The position numbers were made by a program, and so were the translations under genes. A stretch of 64,000 bases of DNA, taken from the NCBI GenBank assembly GCA_945888525.1, contig CAMDAF010000001.1, positions 62,001 through 126,000 on the forward strand, given 5' to 3'. The notes beneath the pieces are model-generated. The model ran no database searches, was not told where the DNA came from, and saw only the letters and a program-made list of their open reading frames with translations. How positions within the stretch are numbered: the first letter of the stretch is position 1; each line of letters opens with the position of its first letter. Origin of the DNA: Chitinophaga pinensis. GTDB lineage: Bacteria; Bacteroidota; Bacteroidia; NS11-12g; UBA955. Shown here piece by piece: positions 1 to 9,700 of this stretch.

Positions 1-1
1 A

Positions 2-1270
2 AAACAAGGGGGGTATAGCCTAGAACGCATCGATTTAAATAGACCTTGTTTGGCTGCAAATAATTGGTCTGCCAGCAAGGCAAGTATTGGAGGTACGCCG
101 AATGCGAAAAACTCCATATCAGAAAAGCTGCCGCTCGATACCATTGCGCCAAAACTTTTAACCTTTTACACCAGCAATGAGCAGTTAATTAGTTTTGTGT
201 TTAGCGAAAAAATTGACACCAATAATACCCTGCAAACAAAGATCAAAAACAACAATTTAAGTTTGTTGCTTTCGGCAACCCAAGTCCCTGTGTACACATT
301 TAAATGGCCCTATATCCCAAGCAAAGATTCTATTTACAATATTGAAATTTTAGGCGTCAAAGACTGCGAACAGAATATCAATCCTTTAATTAAAATGGCA
401 TTTCAATGGCCCTCTGTACCAGAAAAAAAAGAAATTGTAGTGAATGAAATATTGTTTAATCCCAAGTCAAATGGAGCGGATTTTATAGAGTTGTATAACA
501 ACAGCAATAAAACATATGATTTGTCAAATCTGTATTTTGTAGAATTGGATGCCAATGGTTCTCCCAGTAAATTTTATCCCATCTCAAAAACCTATAAACT
601 CTTTGAGCCGCAAAGTTATGCCTTGATTTCGGAGGATACTTTTGCTGTGTGCCAAAATTATTCATGTGGAAGGAGCAAAGCATTGTTTGTAAAGAGCAAT
701 GATCTAATGGCCATGCCAGACAAAGAAGGGAAGGTTATCTTGTACAACCGATTGAACCTTATGGTGGACAGTGTATGCTACAATTCAAGTTGGCATTTTG
801 CTTTTTTAGCAGACCAAAATGGGGTGAGTTTGGAACGTTTAAATGCCCATATGGAAAGCAATGATAAGAATACATGGCATAGTGCAGCCTCTTCTGTTGC
901 TTATGCTAGCCCCGGAGCAGAGAATTCGCAAATCTCGGTCCACACTCATAAAGACTGGTTTTTTACTTTGAATTCAAGAAGCTTATCTCCCGACATGGAT
1001 GGGTTTGAAGATTTATTGATTTTGAGGTACAAATTTCCAGAAGCGGATTATTTGAGTACAATAAAAATTTTTAATATAGAAGGCAAAGAAATGAAAACAT
1101 TAATTAACAACAAAACACTAGGAACAGATGGCGCAATCGTTTGGGATGGAACAGGCCAAAATGACGAAGTATTGCCAATTGGCGTTTACTTGGTATTGAT
1201 CGAATGCCTTTCTCCCTCTGGCGAGCTTAGAAGAGAAAAACTAAGTATCTTATTGGCTGAGAGCTTGTAA
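2..1270 (+). CDS. Lamin-tail-domain surface protein, C-terminal part (5' end outside window)
   Basis: The reading frame is open from the window edge, so the start lies outside. The first visible residues (GGYSLERIDL, then GGTPNAKNS about 35 residues on) are the closing signature of one lamin-tail domain. A linker of Ig-like character follows, then a second complete lamin-tail domain beginning at EIVVNEILFNP and closing with GVSLERL and SPGAENS. The last ~90 residues carry SPDMDGFEDLL and a WDGTGQNDEVLPIGVYLV stretch typical of FlgD-like or gliding-motility C-terminal domains. Such proteins are exported, usually through the type IX route, and bind surfaces, DNA or other proteins; the specific role here is unknown. 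Its stop lies only 8 nt from the end of the convergent ftsB gene. Confidence 0.8.
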   Translation, partial: KQGGYSLERIDLNRPCLAANNWSASKASIGGTPNAKNSISEKLPLDTIAPKLLTFYTSNEQLISFVFSEKIDTNNTLQTKIKNNNLSLLLSATQVPVYTFKWPYIPSKDSIYNIEILGVKDCEQNINPLIKMAFQWPSVPEKKEIVVNEILFNPKSNGADFIELYNNSNKTYDLSNLYFVELDANGSPSKFYPISKTYKLFEPQSYALISEDTFAVCQNYSCGRSKALFVKSNDLMAMPDKEGKVILYNRLNLMVDSVCYNSSWHFAFLADQNGVSLERLNAHMESNDKNTWHSAASSVAYASPGAENSQISVHTHKDWFFTLNSRSLSPDMDGFEDLLILRYKFPEADYLSTIKIFNIEGKEMKTLINNKTLGTDGAIVWDGTGQNDEVLPIGVYLVLIECLSPSGELRREKLSILLAESL

Positions 1271-1278
1271 ATATTTAT

Positions 1279-1572
1279 TTATTCCTCGTCCTTTTGGGTG
1301 ATAATAAATAAATCTTCATTGTCTTTTTTCATGAGATATCTTTCTCGTGCAAATTTTTCCAAATTTCTATTGTTTGAAAACAACTCCTTTTCGGCATTTC
1401 TAACATTTATGATTTCGGATTTAAAATAACCTCGTTTTTCTTTAAGGTCAGACACCTCACTTCGCAACTCGATGAGATCAATAAAGTTATTGCTGTCAAA
1501 GACAAGCATCCATGTCAAAGCAGACAAACTAATTAACCAATATTTGTATTTATTCCAAAGTTTAATCACCAC
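1279..1572 (-). CDS. ftsB: FtsB/DivIC-type septum formation initiator
   Basis: A 97-residue bitopic protein: short cytoplasmic N-terminus, one membrane helix (about residues 10-28), then a coiled coil (LIELRSEVSDLKEKRGYF) and a conserved tail with the LEKFAREKYLMKK-type motif, seen here as LEKFARERYLMKK. This is the standard plan of FtsB/DivIC, which bridges FtsL and FtsQ in the divisome and activates septal peptidoglycan synthesis. The first codons are GTG GTG, so the start is non-ATG; either GTG is possible. It lies 54 nt downstream of queD on the same strand and may be co-transcribed with it. Confidence 0.85.
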   Translation of the reverse strand: MVIKLWNKYKYWLISLSALTWMLVFDSNNFIDLIELRSEVSDLKEKRGYFKSEIINVRNAEKELFSNNRNLEKFARERYLMKKDNEDLFIITQKDEE

Positions 1573-1626
1573 ACAAAGTAAATGATGTTTTAATTATAAT
1601 TATAATTTTGATTTACGCCTTGTCTA

Positions 1627-2061
1627 TTAAAATGGAGTATCTGGGCCGTAATACTCTACTGAATTGTTGACAGTCTCAATTAGATGAATTTTATGCAATT
1701 TGACATCTGAAGGTAAATGAGGAATTAAACGTTCCCATATTGCAATAACAATGTTTTCTACCGACGGCAATACATCTTTTAGAAAAGGAACATCTAGATT
1801 TAAGTTTTTATGGTCAAGATGCTCAACTATTTCGTCTTCAATAATGACTTTAAGACGTTTTAAGTCCATTACAAACCCGGTGTCCTTGGATGGTCTTCCT
1901 TTAATGGTCACATACAAATCAAAATTATGTCCATGCCAATGTTCATTAGCACATTTGCCAAAACATGCTTCATTTTCTTCTTTGGTCCAAAGGGGGTTGT
2001 ATAATTTATGAGCAGCATTAAAATGCGCCTTTCTGGTAACAAATAATACTGGAATGGTCAT
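1627..2061 (-). CDS. queD: 6-carboxytetrahydropterin synthase / PTPS family
   Basis: 144 residues of the 6-pyruvoyl-tetrahydropterin synthase fold. Zinc-binding histidines are visible in FNAAHKL and in HWHGHNF, with the catalytic cysteine in FGKCANEHWHGH, and the later LDHKNLN and EN..I motifs are in place. QueD converts dihydroneopterin triphosphate to 6-carboxytetrahydropterin in the queuosine/7-deazaguanine pathway. A queuosine-precursor transporter gene at 15.3 kb fits that role, although a PTPS-like enzyme could also serve another pterin. I chose the ATG at 2061 over a TTG 21 nt upstream because the TTG lies in the promoter box and the family normally begins close to this ATG. Confidence 0.87.
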   Translation of the reverse strand: MTIPVLFVTRKAHFNAAHKLYNPLWTKEENEACFGKCANEHWHGHNFDLYVTIKGRPSKDTGFVMDLKRLKVIIEDEIVEHLDHKNLNLDVPFLKDVLPSVENIVIAIWERLIPHLPSDVKLHKIHLIETVNNSVEYYGPDTPF

Positions 2062-2079
2062 CGGTTTATAAATAAGCTG

Positions 2080-2087
2080 CAAATTTA
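2080..2087 (-). promoter_or_regulatory. queD promoter, -7 element
   Basis: Reading the minus strand, TAAATTTG followed by CAG matches the Bacteroidota -7 box TAnnTTTG. It lies 18 nt before the queD ATG. A matching -33 TTTG is not obvious. Confidence 0.6.
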
Positions 2088-2100
2088 ACTCAAAATTATT

Positions 2101-2108
2101 TATTTTTG
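2101..2108 (+). promoter_or_regulatory. hldD promoter, -7 element
   Basis: TATTTTTG matches TAnnTTTG and lies 14 nt before the hldD ATG. It is only 13 bp from the oppositely oriented queD box, so the two promoters overlap back to back. Confidence 0.6.
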
Positions 2109-2122
2109 GAACTGACTTTTAT

Positions 2123-3088
2123 ATGATTATAATTACCGGAGCAGCAGGTTTTGTTGGCAGTTGTCTAGCAAGCAGATTGAATAGGGATGGCTATGTTGAC
2201 CTTGTATTGGTGGATGATTTTTCCAAAGAAATCAAAAAGAGAAATTGGGAAAACTTGCAATATGCTGAATTGGTCGACAGAAATGACTTTTTTAATTGGG
2301 CAATTGGCAAGGGAAATCTTATACAATTTGTTTTTCATATCGGCGCAAGAACGGATACCACTGAATTTAATGTTGACCTATTAAATCAACTTAATTTCGA
2401 GTATTCCAAAAACATGTGGAATCTTTGTCTTGAAGAGGGTATACCTATGGTTTACGCAAGCAGTGCAGCAACTTATGGAATGGGCGAGTTTGGTTTTTCT
2501 GACGATTACCAGCACATCAATGACCTTAAGCCATTGAATCCTTATGGCCAAAGCAAACAAGATTTTGATCTTTGGGTTCTTGCCCAAGAAAGAGCTCCTT
2601 TTTTCTGGGCAGGATTGAAGTTCTTCAATGTGTATGGACCTAACGAGTACCACAAAGGCAGAATGGCATCTGTTATTTTGCATGCAATGGATCAAATAAG
2701 TGCCAAGAAGCAATTGAATCTGTTTAAATCGCACCATCCTGACTTTAAAGATGGCGAGCAAAAAAGAGACTTCGTTTATGTGATGGATGTCTTAAATGTT
2801 TTGATCTTTTTGATGAACCACAGAAAAGACAGTGGTATTTATAATTTAGGCAGCGGCACTGCCAATACGTTTAAGTTGTTGGCCGAATCTGTTTTTGCTG
2901 CACTTCATTTGGAGCCCGCAATTCACTTTATTGACACACCCGTCGATATTCGTGATAAATACCAATATTATACCTGTGCCGATATGCGAAAACTAAAGCA
3001 GATTGGTTTTGATATGCCTTTTACCTCTTTGGAAGATGGTATTAAATCGTATGTTCAAGAGTATCTTTTGACCAATAGCATTTATTGA
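2123..3088 (+). CDS. hldD: ADP-L-glycero-D-manno-heptose 6-epimerase
   Basis: 321-residue short-chain dehydrogenase/epimerase. The N-terminal NAD(P)-binding glycine motif is G6-A-A-G9-F-V-G12; the catalytic pair is Y141 and K145 in YGQSK, and the HldD-typical NVYGPNEYHKGRMASV and KRDFVYVMDV blocks are present. The enzyme makes ADP-L-glycero-D-manno-heptose, the activated heptose for the LPS inner core, in the cytoplasm. Its stop codon overlaps the TTG start of the following histidine kinase (TTGA), so the two should be translationally coupled. The length is normal for the family. Confidence 0.92.
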   Translation: MIIITGAAGFVGSCLASRLNRDGYVDLVLVDDFSKEIKKRNWENLQYAELVDRNDFFNWAIGKGNLIQFVFHIGARTDTTEFNVDLLNQLNFEYSKNMWNLCLEEGIPMVYASSAATYGMGEFGFSDDYQHINDLKPLNPYGQSKQDFDLWVLAQERAPFFWAGLKFFNVYGPNEYHKGRMASVILHAMDQISAKKQLNLFKSHHPDFKDGEQKRDFVYVMDVLNVLIFLMNHRKDSGIYNLGSGTANTFKLLAESVFAALHLEPAIHFIDTPVDIRDKYQYYTCADMRKLKQIGFDMPFTSLEDGIKSYVQEYLLTNSIY

Positions 3089-6000
3089 AATTAAAAGACA
3101 GCATATTTTTCATCCTTTTTCTTCTGAGCTTTTGCACCGCTTTGCTCATCGAGAATTTCGCTTTAAAAGATGATTTTTTACAGCAGGATGCCAATGCATT
3201 GTTGCTGCGAAAGCTCAATAAAAAGCTCGTTAAACAAGAGCAGCTGTTGTCTGATTCAAATCTAATTGACCTAATAGATGGCTTTGATTTAAGCAACGGT
3301 CTTTACAAGGACATTGAAAAACAACAGGTATCTATATTTGCCTATAAGCATAAATGTTTGGTCTTTTGGACCGATAACTTAATTCAACCTTACAATTTTG
3401 CATGCACAGATACATTTAAGAAGGAGATTTTACATAACAAAAAGGGATGGTTTCAAATGCTCTCCATATCTAAAAATGGGTATGATATCTATTGTTATTT
3501 CCAATTTTACCAAACTTATCCATTCAATAATGCCTACTTTTTAGATGCGTTTAATTCTGAACTGTCCTTAGAAAATGTAAATTTAAAACGCAAAGCTTCG
3601 AGTTCGAAGCTAGAACCTTCAGGTTACATGACACATTCTAATTTGCCTGAAATTGACCAATCAAGTTTTTCGGGAAAGCGCAAAAGGCAAATGTTGGAGT
3701 TCTTTTACACGATATCATTTGTCTTCTACCTGATATTTACTTTGCTCTTGGCAAGCAAGCGCCAATTTTTTAATGCAAGAAGTTTTGTAATGGCCCTGAT
3801 TGCATTTATTTCGGTGTTTAGTTTTTTGGCGTATTTCAACGTTGTATTAAAACACAAATCGGATATCCCTTTATTTTCTCCTGATTTAGCGGCTTATAGT
3901 TCCCTAATACCTTCACTTGGTCATTGCCTCCTTTTAATGCTTGGAGCTGTTTCTGCACTGGTGTTTCTGCATCAATTGATTAGCACCTTCAAACAAAAAG
4001 CGCATCTAGAACCCAACAACATTATTTATGCAGGGATATCATTGCTGCAATGGGCTTTGAATTATTTGGTGGTATTGCTTGTGCTGCCAAAATACATTTT
4101 AAATTCAAGGATAAATTACGACTTTAAACTCCTGGCCAATGTTGATCAATACACTCTGATAGGCTTGTTTAATGTGTTCTTGTTTTTCTTTGTTATAATT
4201 TTATTCAATCGGATTTTATCCAATCTGGTTAAACATAAAATTAATCAAATTGGCTTTTTAAAATTGCACATAGTGATAGGCTTTTTGTTGGCTATTTTTG
4301 CCTATTTTTATGCGCATACCAACGGGTTTTTATTGATCTGTTTTTCTGCTTATGGGGTGCTATTGCCTTTTTGGGTCATATTTATTAAGAAGCTATTTTT
4401 TAGGCATATTATTGCATTAGGTTTATTATGCTCTGCAATATTCTCTGTACAGTTTGAACAATTAAACAGCTTTAAAGAAAAAGAACACAGGAAATTATTT
4501 GCTACAAAATTAATTGCCAAAGAAGACATTGATTTAGAATTTAAGCTTTTAGATATCGAGGAGGAGATGGTGCATAACGAGGCTATCGATTCTTTGTTTT
4601 ACTACACTAAAAACGATTACAATGAGCTTGAATTAAATTACAGGTATACTTTCTTCAACGATTTCATAAAAAACTATGACATCAGTTTGATGCGCTACGA
4701 TAGTTTTGGTGCCGACATTACGCCCAATAAACTCAGTTATGGATACGTCAATGCCCTATACAACCAATCGACCAATAAAAGCATTAGCAATTACTTTCTG
4801 TACATTAAAGACTTACATTATTTGGGCGGGTATTTGGCCAAATATGAGATTTGTCCTGGAAAACGAAATGTAGGTTATGTTTTCTTATTGTTAACGCCTA
4901 AAGTGAAAAGTGATCTATATAATTTAGATTACTTTTTTAATAAAATGGATTTCAATAGTTTGGCCGATAACCGCTATTCCTATGCCATCTATCAAAAAAA
5001 TGAGCTGATAAAAAGTTTAGGCTCCTATCCATATACCTTAAACAATGACCTTCAATACAGTAAAATGGAGGATGAGTCATTTATTGAAGTTAATGGTTAT
5101 TCTCAGCTTCTAAAGAAAATAAATTCAGAGACATTTATTATAGTCTCCTTAAAGTCTTACACCTGGAATCAGATTTTTACTGTTTTTACTTTTATACTCT
5201 TCTACATTACCAGCATATTGGTTCTTGTTTTTATTGGTCTTTATGCACTTATATTTCTAATTGGCCTGCTTGGCTTTAATGCCAGATTTCAAAAAGTATA
5301 CGCTGTTATTACCAAATATTTAAGGGTTCTGAATGTGAACAGACTTTATTTAGAAACTAAAATTAGATTGTCATTTTTATTGATGTCGGTATTGATTTGT
5401 TCTGTTGTGGTTTATTTCACCGTTCAAAATGTGAACAAAAGTTTTAAAGAGAAACAGAGTGAATCTTTAGATAAAAAGATGTCTCAAATTGTTTCTGAAC
5501 TAGAAGTGGGTTACAGCAAAAGAGATGAAAGACCAATTCAAAACTTAATTAAGCATTTGGCAAATACCTATGAAGTGGATATTAATTTGTATTTTAAAGA
5601 TGGCACATTGTATCAAACAGCAAACAATAGAATATACGATGAGTCTTGGTTTTCGCCCTATATTCACCCTTTGGCACATTACGAATTAATACAGCGCAAA
5701 CAATACAATCTGAAACAGGTCGAGCACATTGGCTTGCTTGATTATCAATCGTATTATAACGCTTTGTTTGATGCCAATCGAAATTTAATTGGGTATGTCC
5801 ATTTGCCTTATTTTTCAAAATCTTTGGATTTGAAAAATGAATTTTCAAGCTACCTTGGCAGTTTGCTGAATATTTCTGCGTTGCTACTCATGATTTCATT
5901 ATTGATCGCTTCGTATATTGGTAAAAGTTTGGTGAGGCCTTTGAATTTGATGATTACCAGTTTAGCAAAAATTAAACTTGGTGAGCAAAACCAATTGATC

Positions 6001-6780
6001 AATTGGAGCCGAAATGATGAAATTGGACAATTGGTCGATCAGTACAATGTCATGCTCAAAAAGCTGGAATTAAGCACTGAAAAGCTAGCAAGAAGCGAAA
6101 GGGAAGGCGCTTGGAAGGAAATGGCCAAGCAAGTTGCACATGAAATCAAAAACCCACTGACGCCAATGAAGCTACACCTGCAACATTTGCAAATGTCATT
6201 GCATAAAGATGATGCACACCTAAAGAGTCAAATTGCTTCGATAAGCCAAATATTAATTGACCAAATAGACCAGTTAAGCCATATGGCAGAAGAGTTTTCT
6301 TCTTTTGCAAAAATGCCAGCGGCGCTTCCTGAATTATACAATATCAATCAAATATTAAATTCAAGTATTGTTCTGTTTCGTTCGCAAAGCCATTTAGAAA
6401 TCGACTATGCTGTATCAGATGAAGTATTGCTGACATTGGTTGATAAAGACCAATTAACAAGGGTTTTTACCAATATTCTAAAAAATGCCCAACAAGCAAC
6501 TGAAGAAAATGAAATTTGTAAAATACAAGTCAAAATAGAATTGTTAGAAAGCAGTATAGACATCTCCTTCACCGACAATGGAAAAGGCATTGAAGATGAA
6601 TTAAAGGACAAGATTTTCCAACCTAATTTCAGTACAAAAAATTCAGGAATGGGTCTGGGTTTGGCCATTTGTAAGAAAATTATTGAACAAGTTCATGGAA
6701 CTATCACTTTTGAGAGTGAATTAAATAAAGGAACCACTTTTCACGTTATTCTTCCTGTTTACCAATCCGATCACCATTAA
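3085..6780 (+). CDS. Large multi-TM NtrY-like sensor histidine kinase
   Basis: A 1231-residue membrane histidine kinase. An N-terminal hydrophobic helix is followed by an extracytoplasmic stretch, a cluster of membrane helices at about residues 205-460, a second sensory stretch, further helices near 700 and 760, a large periplasmic loop and a last helix near 930. HAMP follows from ~945; the phospho-acceptor is H1019 in VAHEIKNPLTPMKL, an NtrY-like H box. The N box is NILKNAQQA, the G1 box is DNGKGIED (D1164), and the G2 region is GMGLGLA. It starts with TTG overlapping the hldD stop; no ATG occurs until well after the first membrane helix, so TTG is favoured. No response regulator is adjacent, so it is an orphan kinase here. 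Its position between an LPS gene and a giant barrel suggests envelope sensing (inference). Confidence 0.88.
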   Translation: MKLKDSIFFILFLLSFCTALLIENFALKDDFLQQDANALLLRKLNKKLVKQEQLLSDSNLIDLIDGFDLSNGLYKDIEKQQVSIFAYKHKCLVFWTDNLIQPYNFACTDTFKKEILHNKKGWFQMLSISKNGYDIYCYFQFYQTYPFNNAYFLDAFNSELSLENVNLKRKASSSKLEPSGYMTHSNLPEIDQSSFSGKRKRQMLEFFYTISFVFYLIFTLLLASKRQFFNARSFVMALIAFISVFSFLAYFNVVLKHKSDIPLFSPDLAAYSSLIPSLGHCLLLMLGAVSALVFLHQLISTFKQKAHLEPNNIIYAGISLLQWALNYLVVLLVLPKYILNSRINYDFKLLANVDQYTLIGLFNVFLFFFVIILFNRILSNLVKHKINQIGFLKLHIVIGFLLAIFAYFYAHTNGFLLICFSAYGVLLPFWVIFIKKLFFRHIIALGLLCSAIFSVQFEQLNSFKEKEHRKLFATKLIAKEDIDLEFKLLDIEEEMVHNEAIDSLFYYTKNDYNELELNYRYTFFNDFIKNYDISLMRYDSFGADITPNKLSYGYVNALYNQSTNKSISNYFLYIKDLHYLGGYLAKYEICPGKRNVGYVFLLLTPKVKSDLYNLDYFFNKMDFNSLADNRYSYAIYQKNELIKSLGSYPYTLNNDLQYSKMEDESFIEVNGYSQLLKKINSETFIIVSLKSYTWNQIFTVFTFILFYITSILVLVFIGLYALIFLIGLLGFNARFQKVYAVITKYLRVLNVNRLYLETKIRLSFLLMSVLICSVVVYFTVQNVNKSFKEKQSESLDKKMSQIVSELEVGYSKRDERPIQNLIKHLANTYEVDINLYFKDGTLYQTANNRIYDESWFSPYIHPLAHYELIQRKQYNLKQVEHIGLLDYQSYYNALFDANRNLIGYVHLPYFSKSLDLKNEFSSYLGSLLNISALLLMISLLIASYIGKSLVRPLNLMITSLAKIKLGEQNQLINWSRNDEIGQLVDQYNVMLKKLELSTEKLARSEREGAWKEMAKQVAHEIKNPLTPMKLHLQHLQMSLHKDDAHLKSQIASISQILIDQIDQLSHMAEEFSSFAKMPAALPELYNINQILNSSIVLFRSQSHLEIDYAVSDEVLLTLVDKDQLTRVFTNILKNAQQATEENEICKIQVKIELLESSIDISFTDNGKGIEDELKDKIFQPNFSTKNSGMGLGLAICKKIIEQVHGTITFESELNKGTTFHVILPVYQSDHH

Positions 6781-9700
6781 ATATTTAAGCAAAATAGGGT
6801 TTGTTCTTGCACTTATGGTTTGTCTAGGATTGCATTCTCAGACAAACCAAAACAATTTAAGACATGTGCTTATTCAAGTCCACAAAACGGTTTTGCTTTT
6901 AGATACAGTTCCTTTGCTTCCAAAATCAGTTGCTGTGTACCGCAAAGGAATAAAACTTGATTCAGGCTTTTCAATCGATTTGAAAGCCAGGGAAATCAGC
7001 TTCGAAAATTATTTATTTGGAGAGCATTTAGATATTTTCTACCGGGTGCTACCTTTAATAAAATTTGAAAACTACAGACATAAGCAGTTGTCAATGATTG
7101 AGCCAGAATTTGGTTTTGAGTTCCGCTCATTTTACAATTATAAAAATGAGACTGCATTGGCTTCGCCTTTGTTTGGCGAAGGACTCAATGTAAGTGGTAA
7201 TATAGCTAGGGGATTGGGGTTTGGAAACAATCAAGATTTGATTTTAAACAGCAATTTAAATCTACAACTAAACGGAAATTTAGGCAAAGGCGTATCTATT
7301 CTTGCTGCAATAAGCGATGAAAACAATCCAATTCAGCCCCAAGGCAATACCCAGCAAATTCAAGATTTTGATAAAGTATTTATTTCAATAACAAAGGACA
7401 GTAATACCTTGACCGTAGGCGATTTCTTAATGAATACCAATAAAGACCAGTATTTCATGAAGTTCTATAAAAAGTCGAGAGGACTTCAAATGGTTTTTAA
7501 TGACCGATCAAAAGTTCAGCAACAAGTGCAGGCAAATGCCGCAGTATCGAGAGGAAAATTTGTAAGAAATGAGATTCAAGGCCAAGAGGGTGTGCAAGGC
7601 CCTTACCGTTTGCAAGGTGCAAATTCTGAATTGAACATCATTGTTATATCGGGTACTGAAGCTGTTTTTTTAGATGGTAAAAAACTCGAAAGAGGACAAC
7701 AAAATGATTATGTCATTGATTATAATACGGGCGAGATTTATTTTATGCCAACACGGTTAATCAATCGGTACAACCGCATAGTAGTTGAATTTCAATACAG
7801 CGATCGAAACTACGCTCGTTCTGTTTTTACTTTGAGTGATGCATTTCAGTTTAAACAGTTTAAAGCTTCGGTTAATTATTATACAGAACAAGACAATAAG
7901 CTTCAAGCTACAGATACCTCATACGGTTCACAAATTCAAAAAATACTGGAGGAATCGGGTGATGCTATGGCAACATATCAAATCGAACGCCAGTATTCTC
8001 AATTACAAACAGACCGTGTTAATTACCGAAAAATAGATTCTTTGGGTTATAAAATCTATGTATTTACAAACAGTGCAACAGCCGATTCTGGTTTTTATAC
8101 CGCAACATTTTCATATGTGGGTAAAGGAAAAGGTAATTATATTCAAATTGCAAGTTCTGCAAATGGTCGCGTCTTTGCTTGGGTTCAACCGGTCAATGGA
8201 TCTCCCGTTGGCGATTATGAGCCCGCTGTTCAATTGGTGGCGCCCAAGAGGTTACAAATGCTTACGGCCAATGCCGCGTATCAAAATGGACAAAATTTTG
8301 AAATTAAAATTGAAGGTGCATACACCAACAGCAACAAGAATACCTTTAGTGTTTTGGATAAAAAAAATGACGATGGTTTGGGATTGTTCTTTTCTGTGAA
8401 TCAAAAAGATTTCAGATTTAAAGATTTTAAAGTCGGAAGTTCTATCAAGTTAGAATACATCAACAATAATTTTGCCTACATAGAAAGATACAGGGCAGTT
8501 GAGTTTAATCGAATATGGAACCGCCAAATTAACAATGCTGTTCAAAGTCAAGGTGCTTATGAGAGGATAACAAGCGCATCGGCAAATCTATTATACAAAG
8601 ACAAACACCGTTTGTCTGTAGACATTTCAAATTATAATAAAGGTCGTTTTTTTGATGGATACAGACTCTTAAGTGATTATAGTTATAGTGGTAAAAAAAT
8701 ATTTTATAGGGCTTATAATGAACAGCTATCTACCAAGGGCCTCAACCTTAACATTGAAAATAAAAACCGCTCACAAACCACTCAACTTGAGACACGTATT
8801 AATCTACAGTTTTTAAGTTTTGGCGTCAATTTGATTCTAGAAGAAAGTAGATTTACTTCTGACACAAGTGCAAAATTGGATCTTACTTCATTCAAATACC
8901 AACAAGTTTCTGCTTTTGTAGAAAGTAAACTGACTAAAAAATGGACTTACCATTTTGATGCCAATTACCGAACAGATTATTTGCCTCAAATAAATGACTT
9001 TAGTTTTAATTCAGCAGGAACCAATTTAAGCGCAAGTGTTGAACATGCAGGCGTTAAGATGAACAGATTGAAATTGGTTGGTTCGTATAGGAACTTGCAT
9101 ATGGTGGGCTTAAAAAATGATGGTGAGGTCATTTTAAGTCGTGTTGAGTACAATGCTAATTTCTTTAAAAAACTTATAAGTAGCTCCACCTATTATCAAA
9201 TTGGTACTGGAAGAGAACAAAAAAGACAGTTTTCTTTTGCTCTGGTTCAATCAGGATATGGAACCCATACCTGGATTGATTACAACAAAAATGGAATAGA
9301 AGAATTGAATGAATTTGAATTGGCCGTTTTTAACGACCAAGCAAGGTATGTAAAAGTGTATCTACCCACCAATGAGTTTATCAAAAGCAATTCCAATGAA
9401 TTTAACCAAACGCTTCGCATTCAAGCGCCAAGTGCTTGGCAAACATCCACAGCGTTTAAACGGTTTTTTTCTAAATTCAATTCAATAACTTCTTACAGGG
9501 CGGACAGAAAAATCACTGACAATAGTTTGTTAATGATTGTCAATCCGTTCCAATTGAATGTTTCTGATTCTTCTTTGATTGCGGTTAATAGTTTAATCAA
9601 ACAAACCACCTTTTTTAACCGTTCAAATTCAAAGTTTGGTTTGGAACATACCATACAAACCAATAAAGGCAAGCAATTTTTAAACAGTGGATTTGAATGG

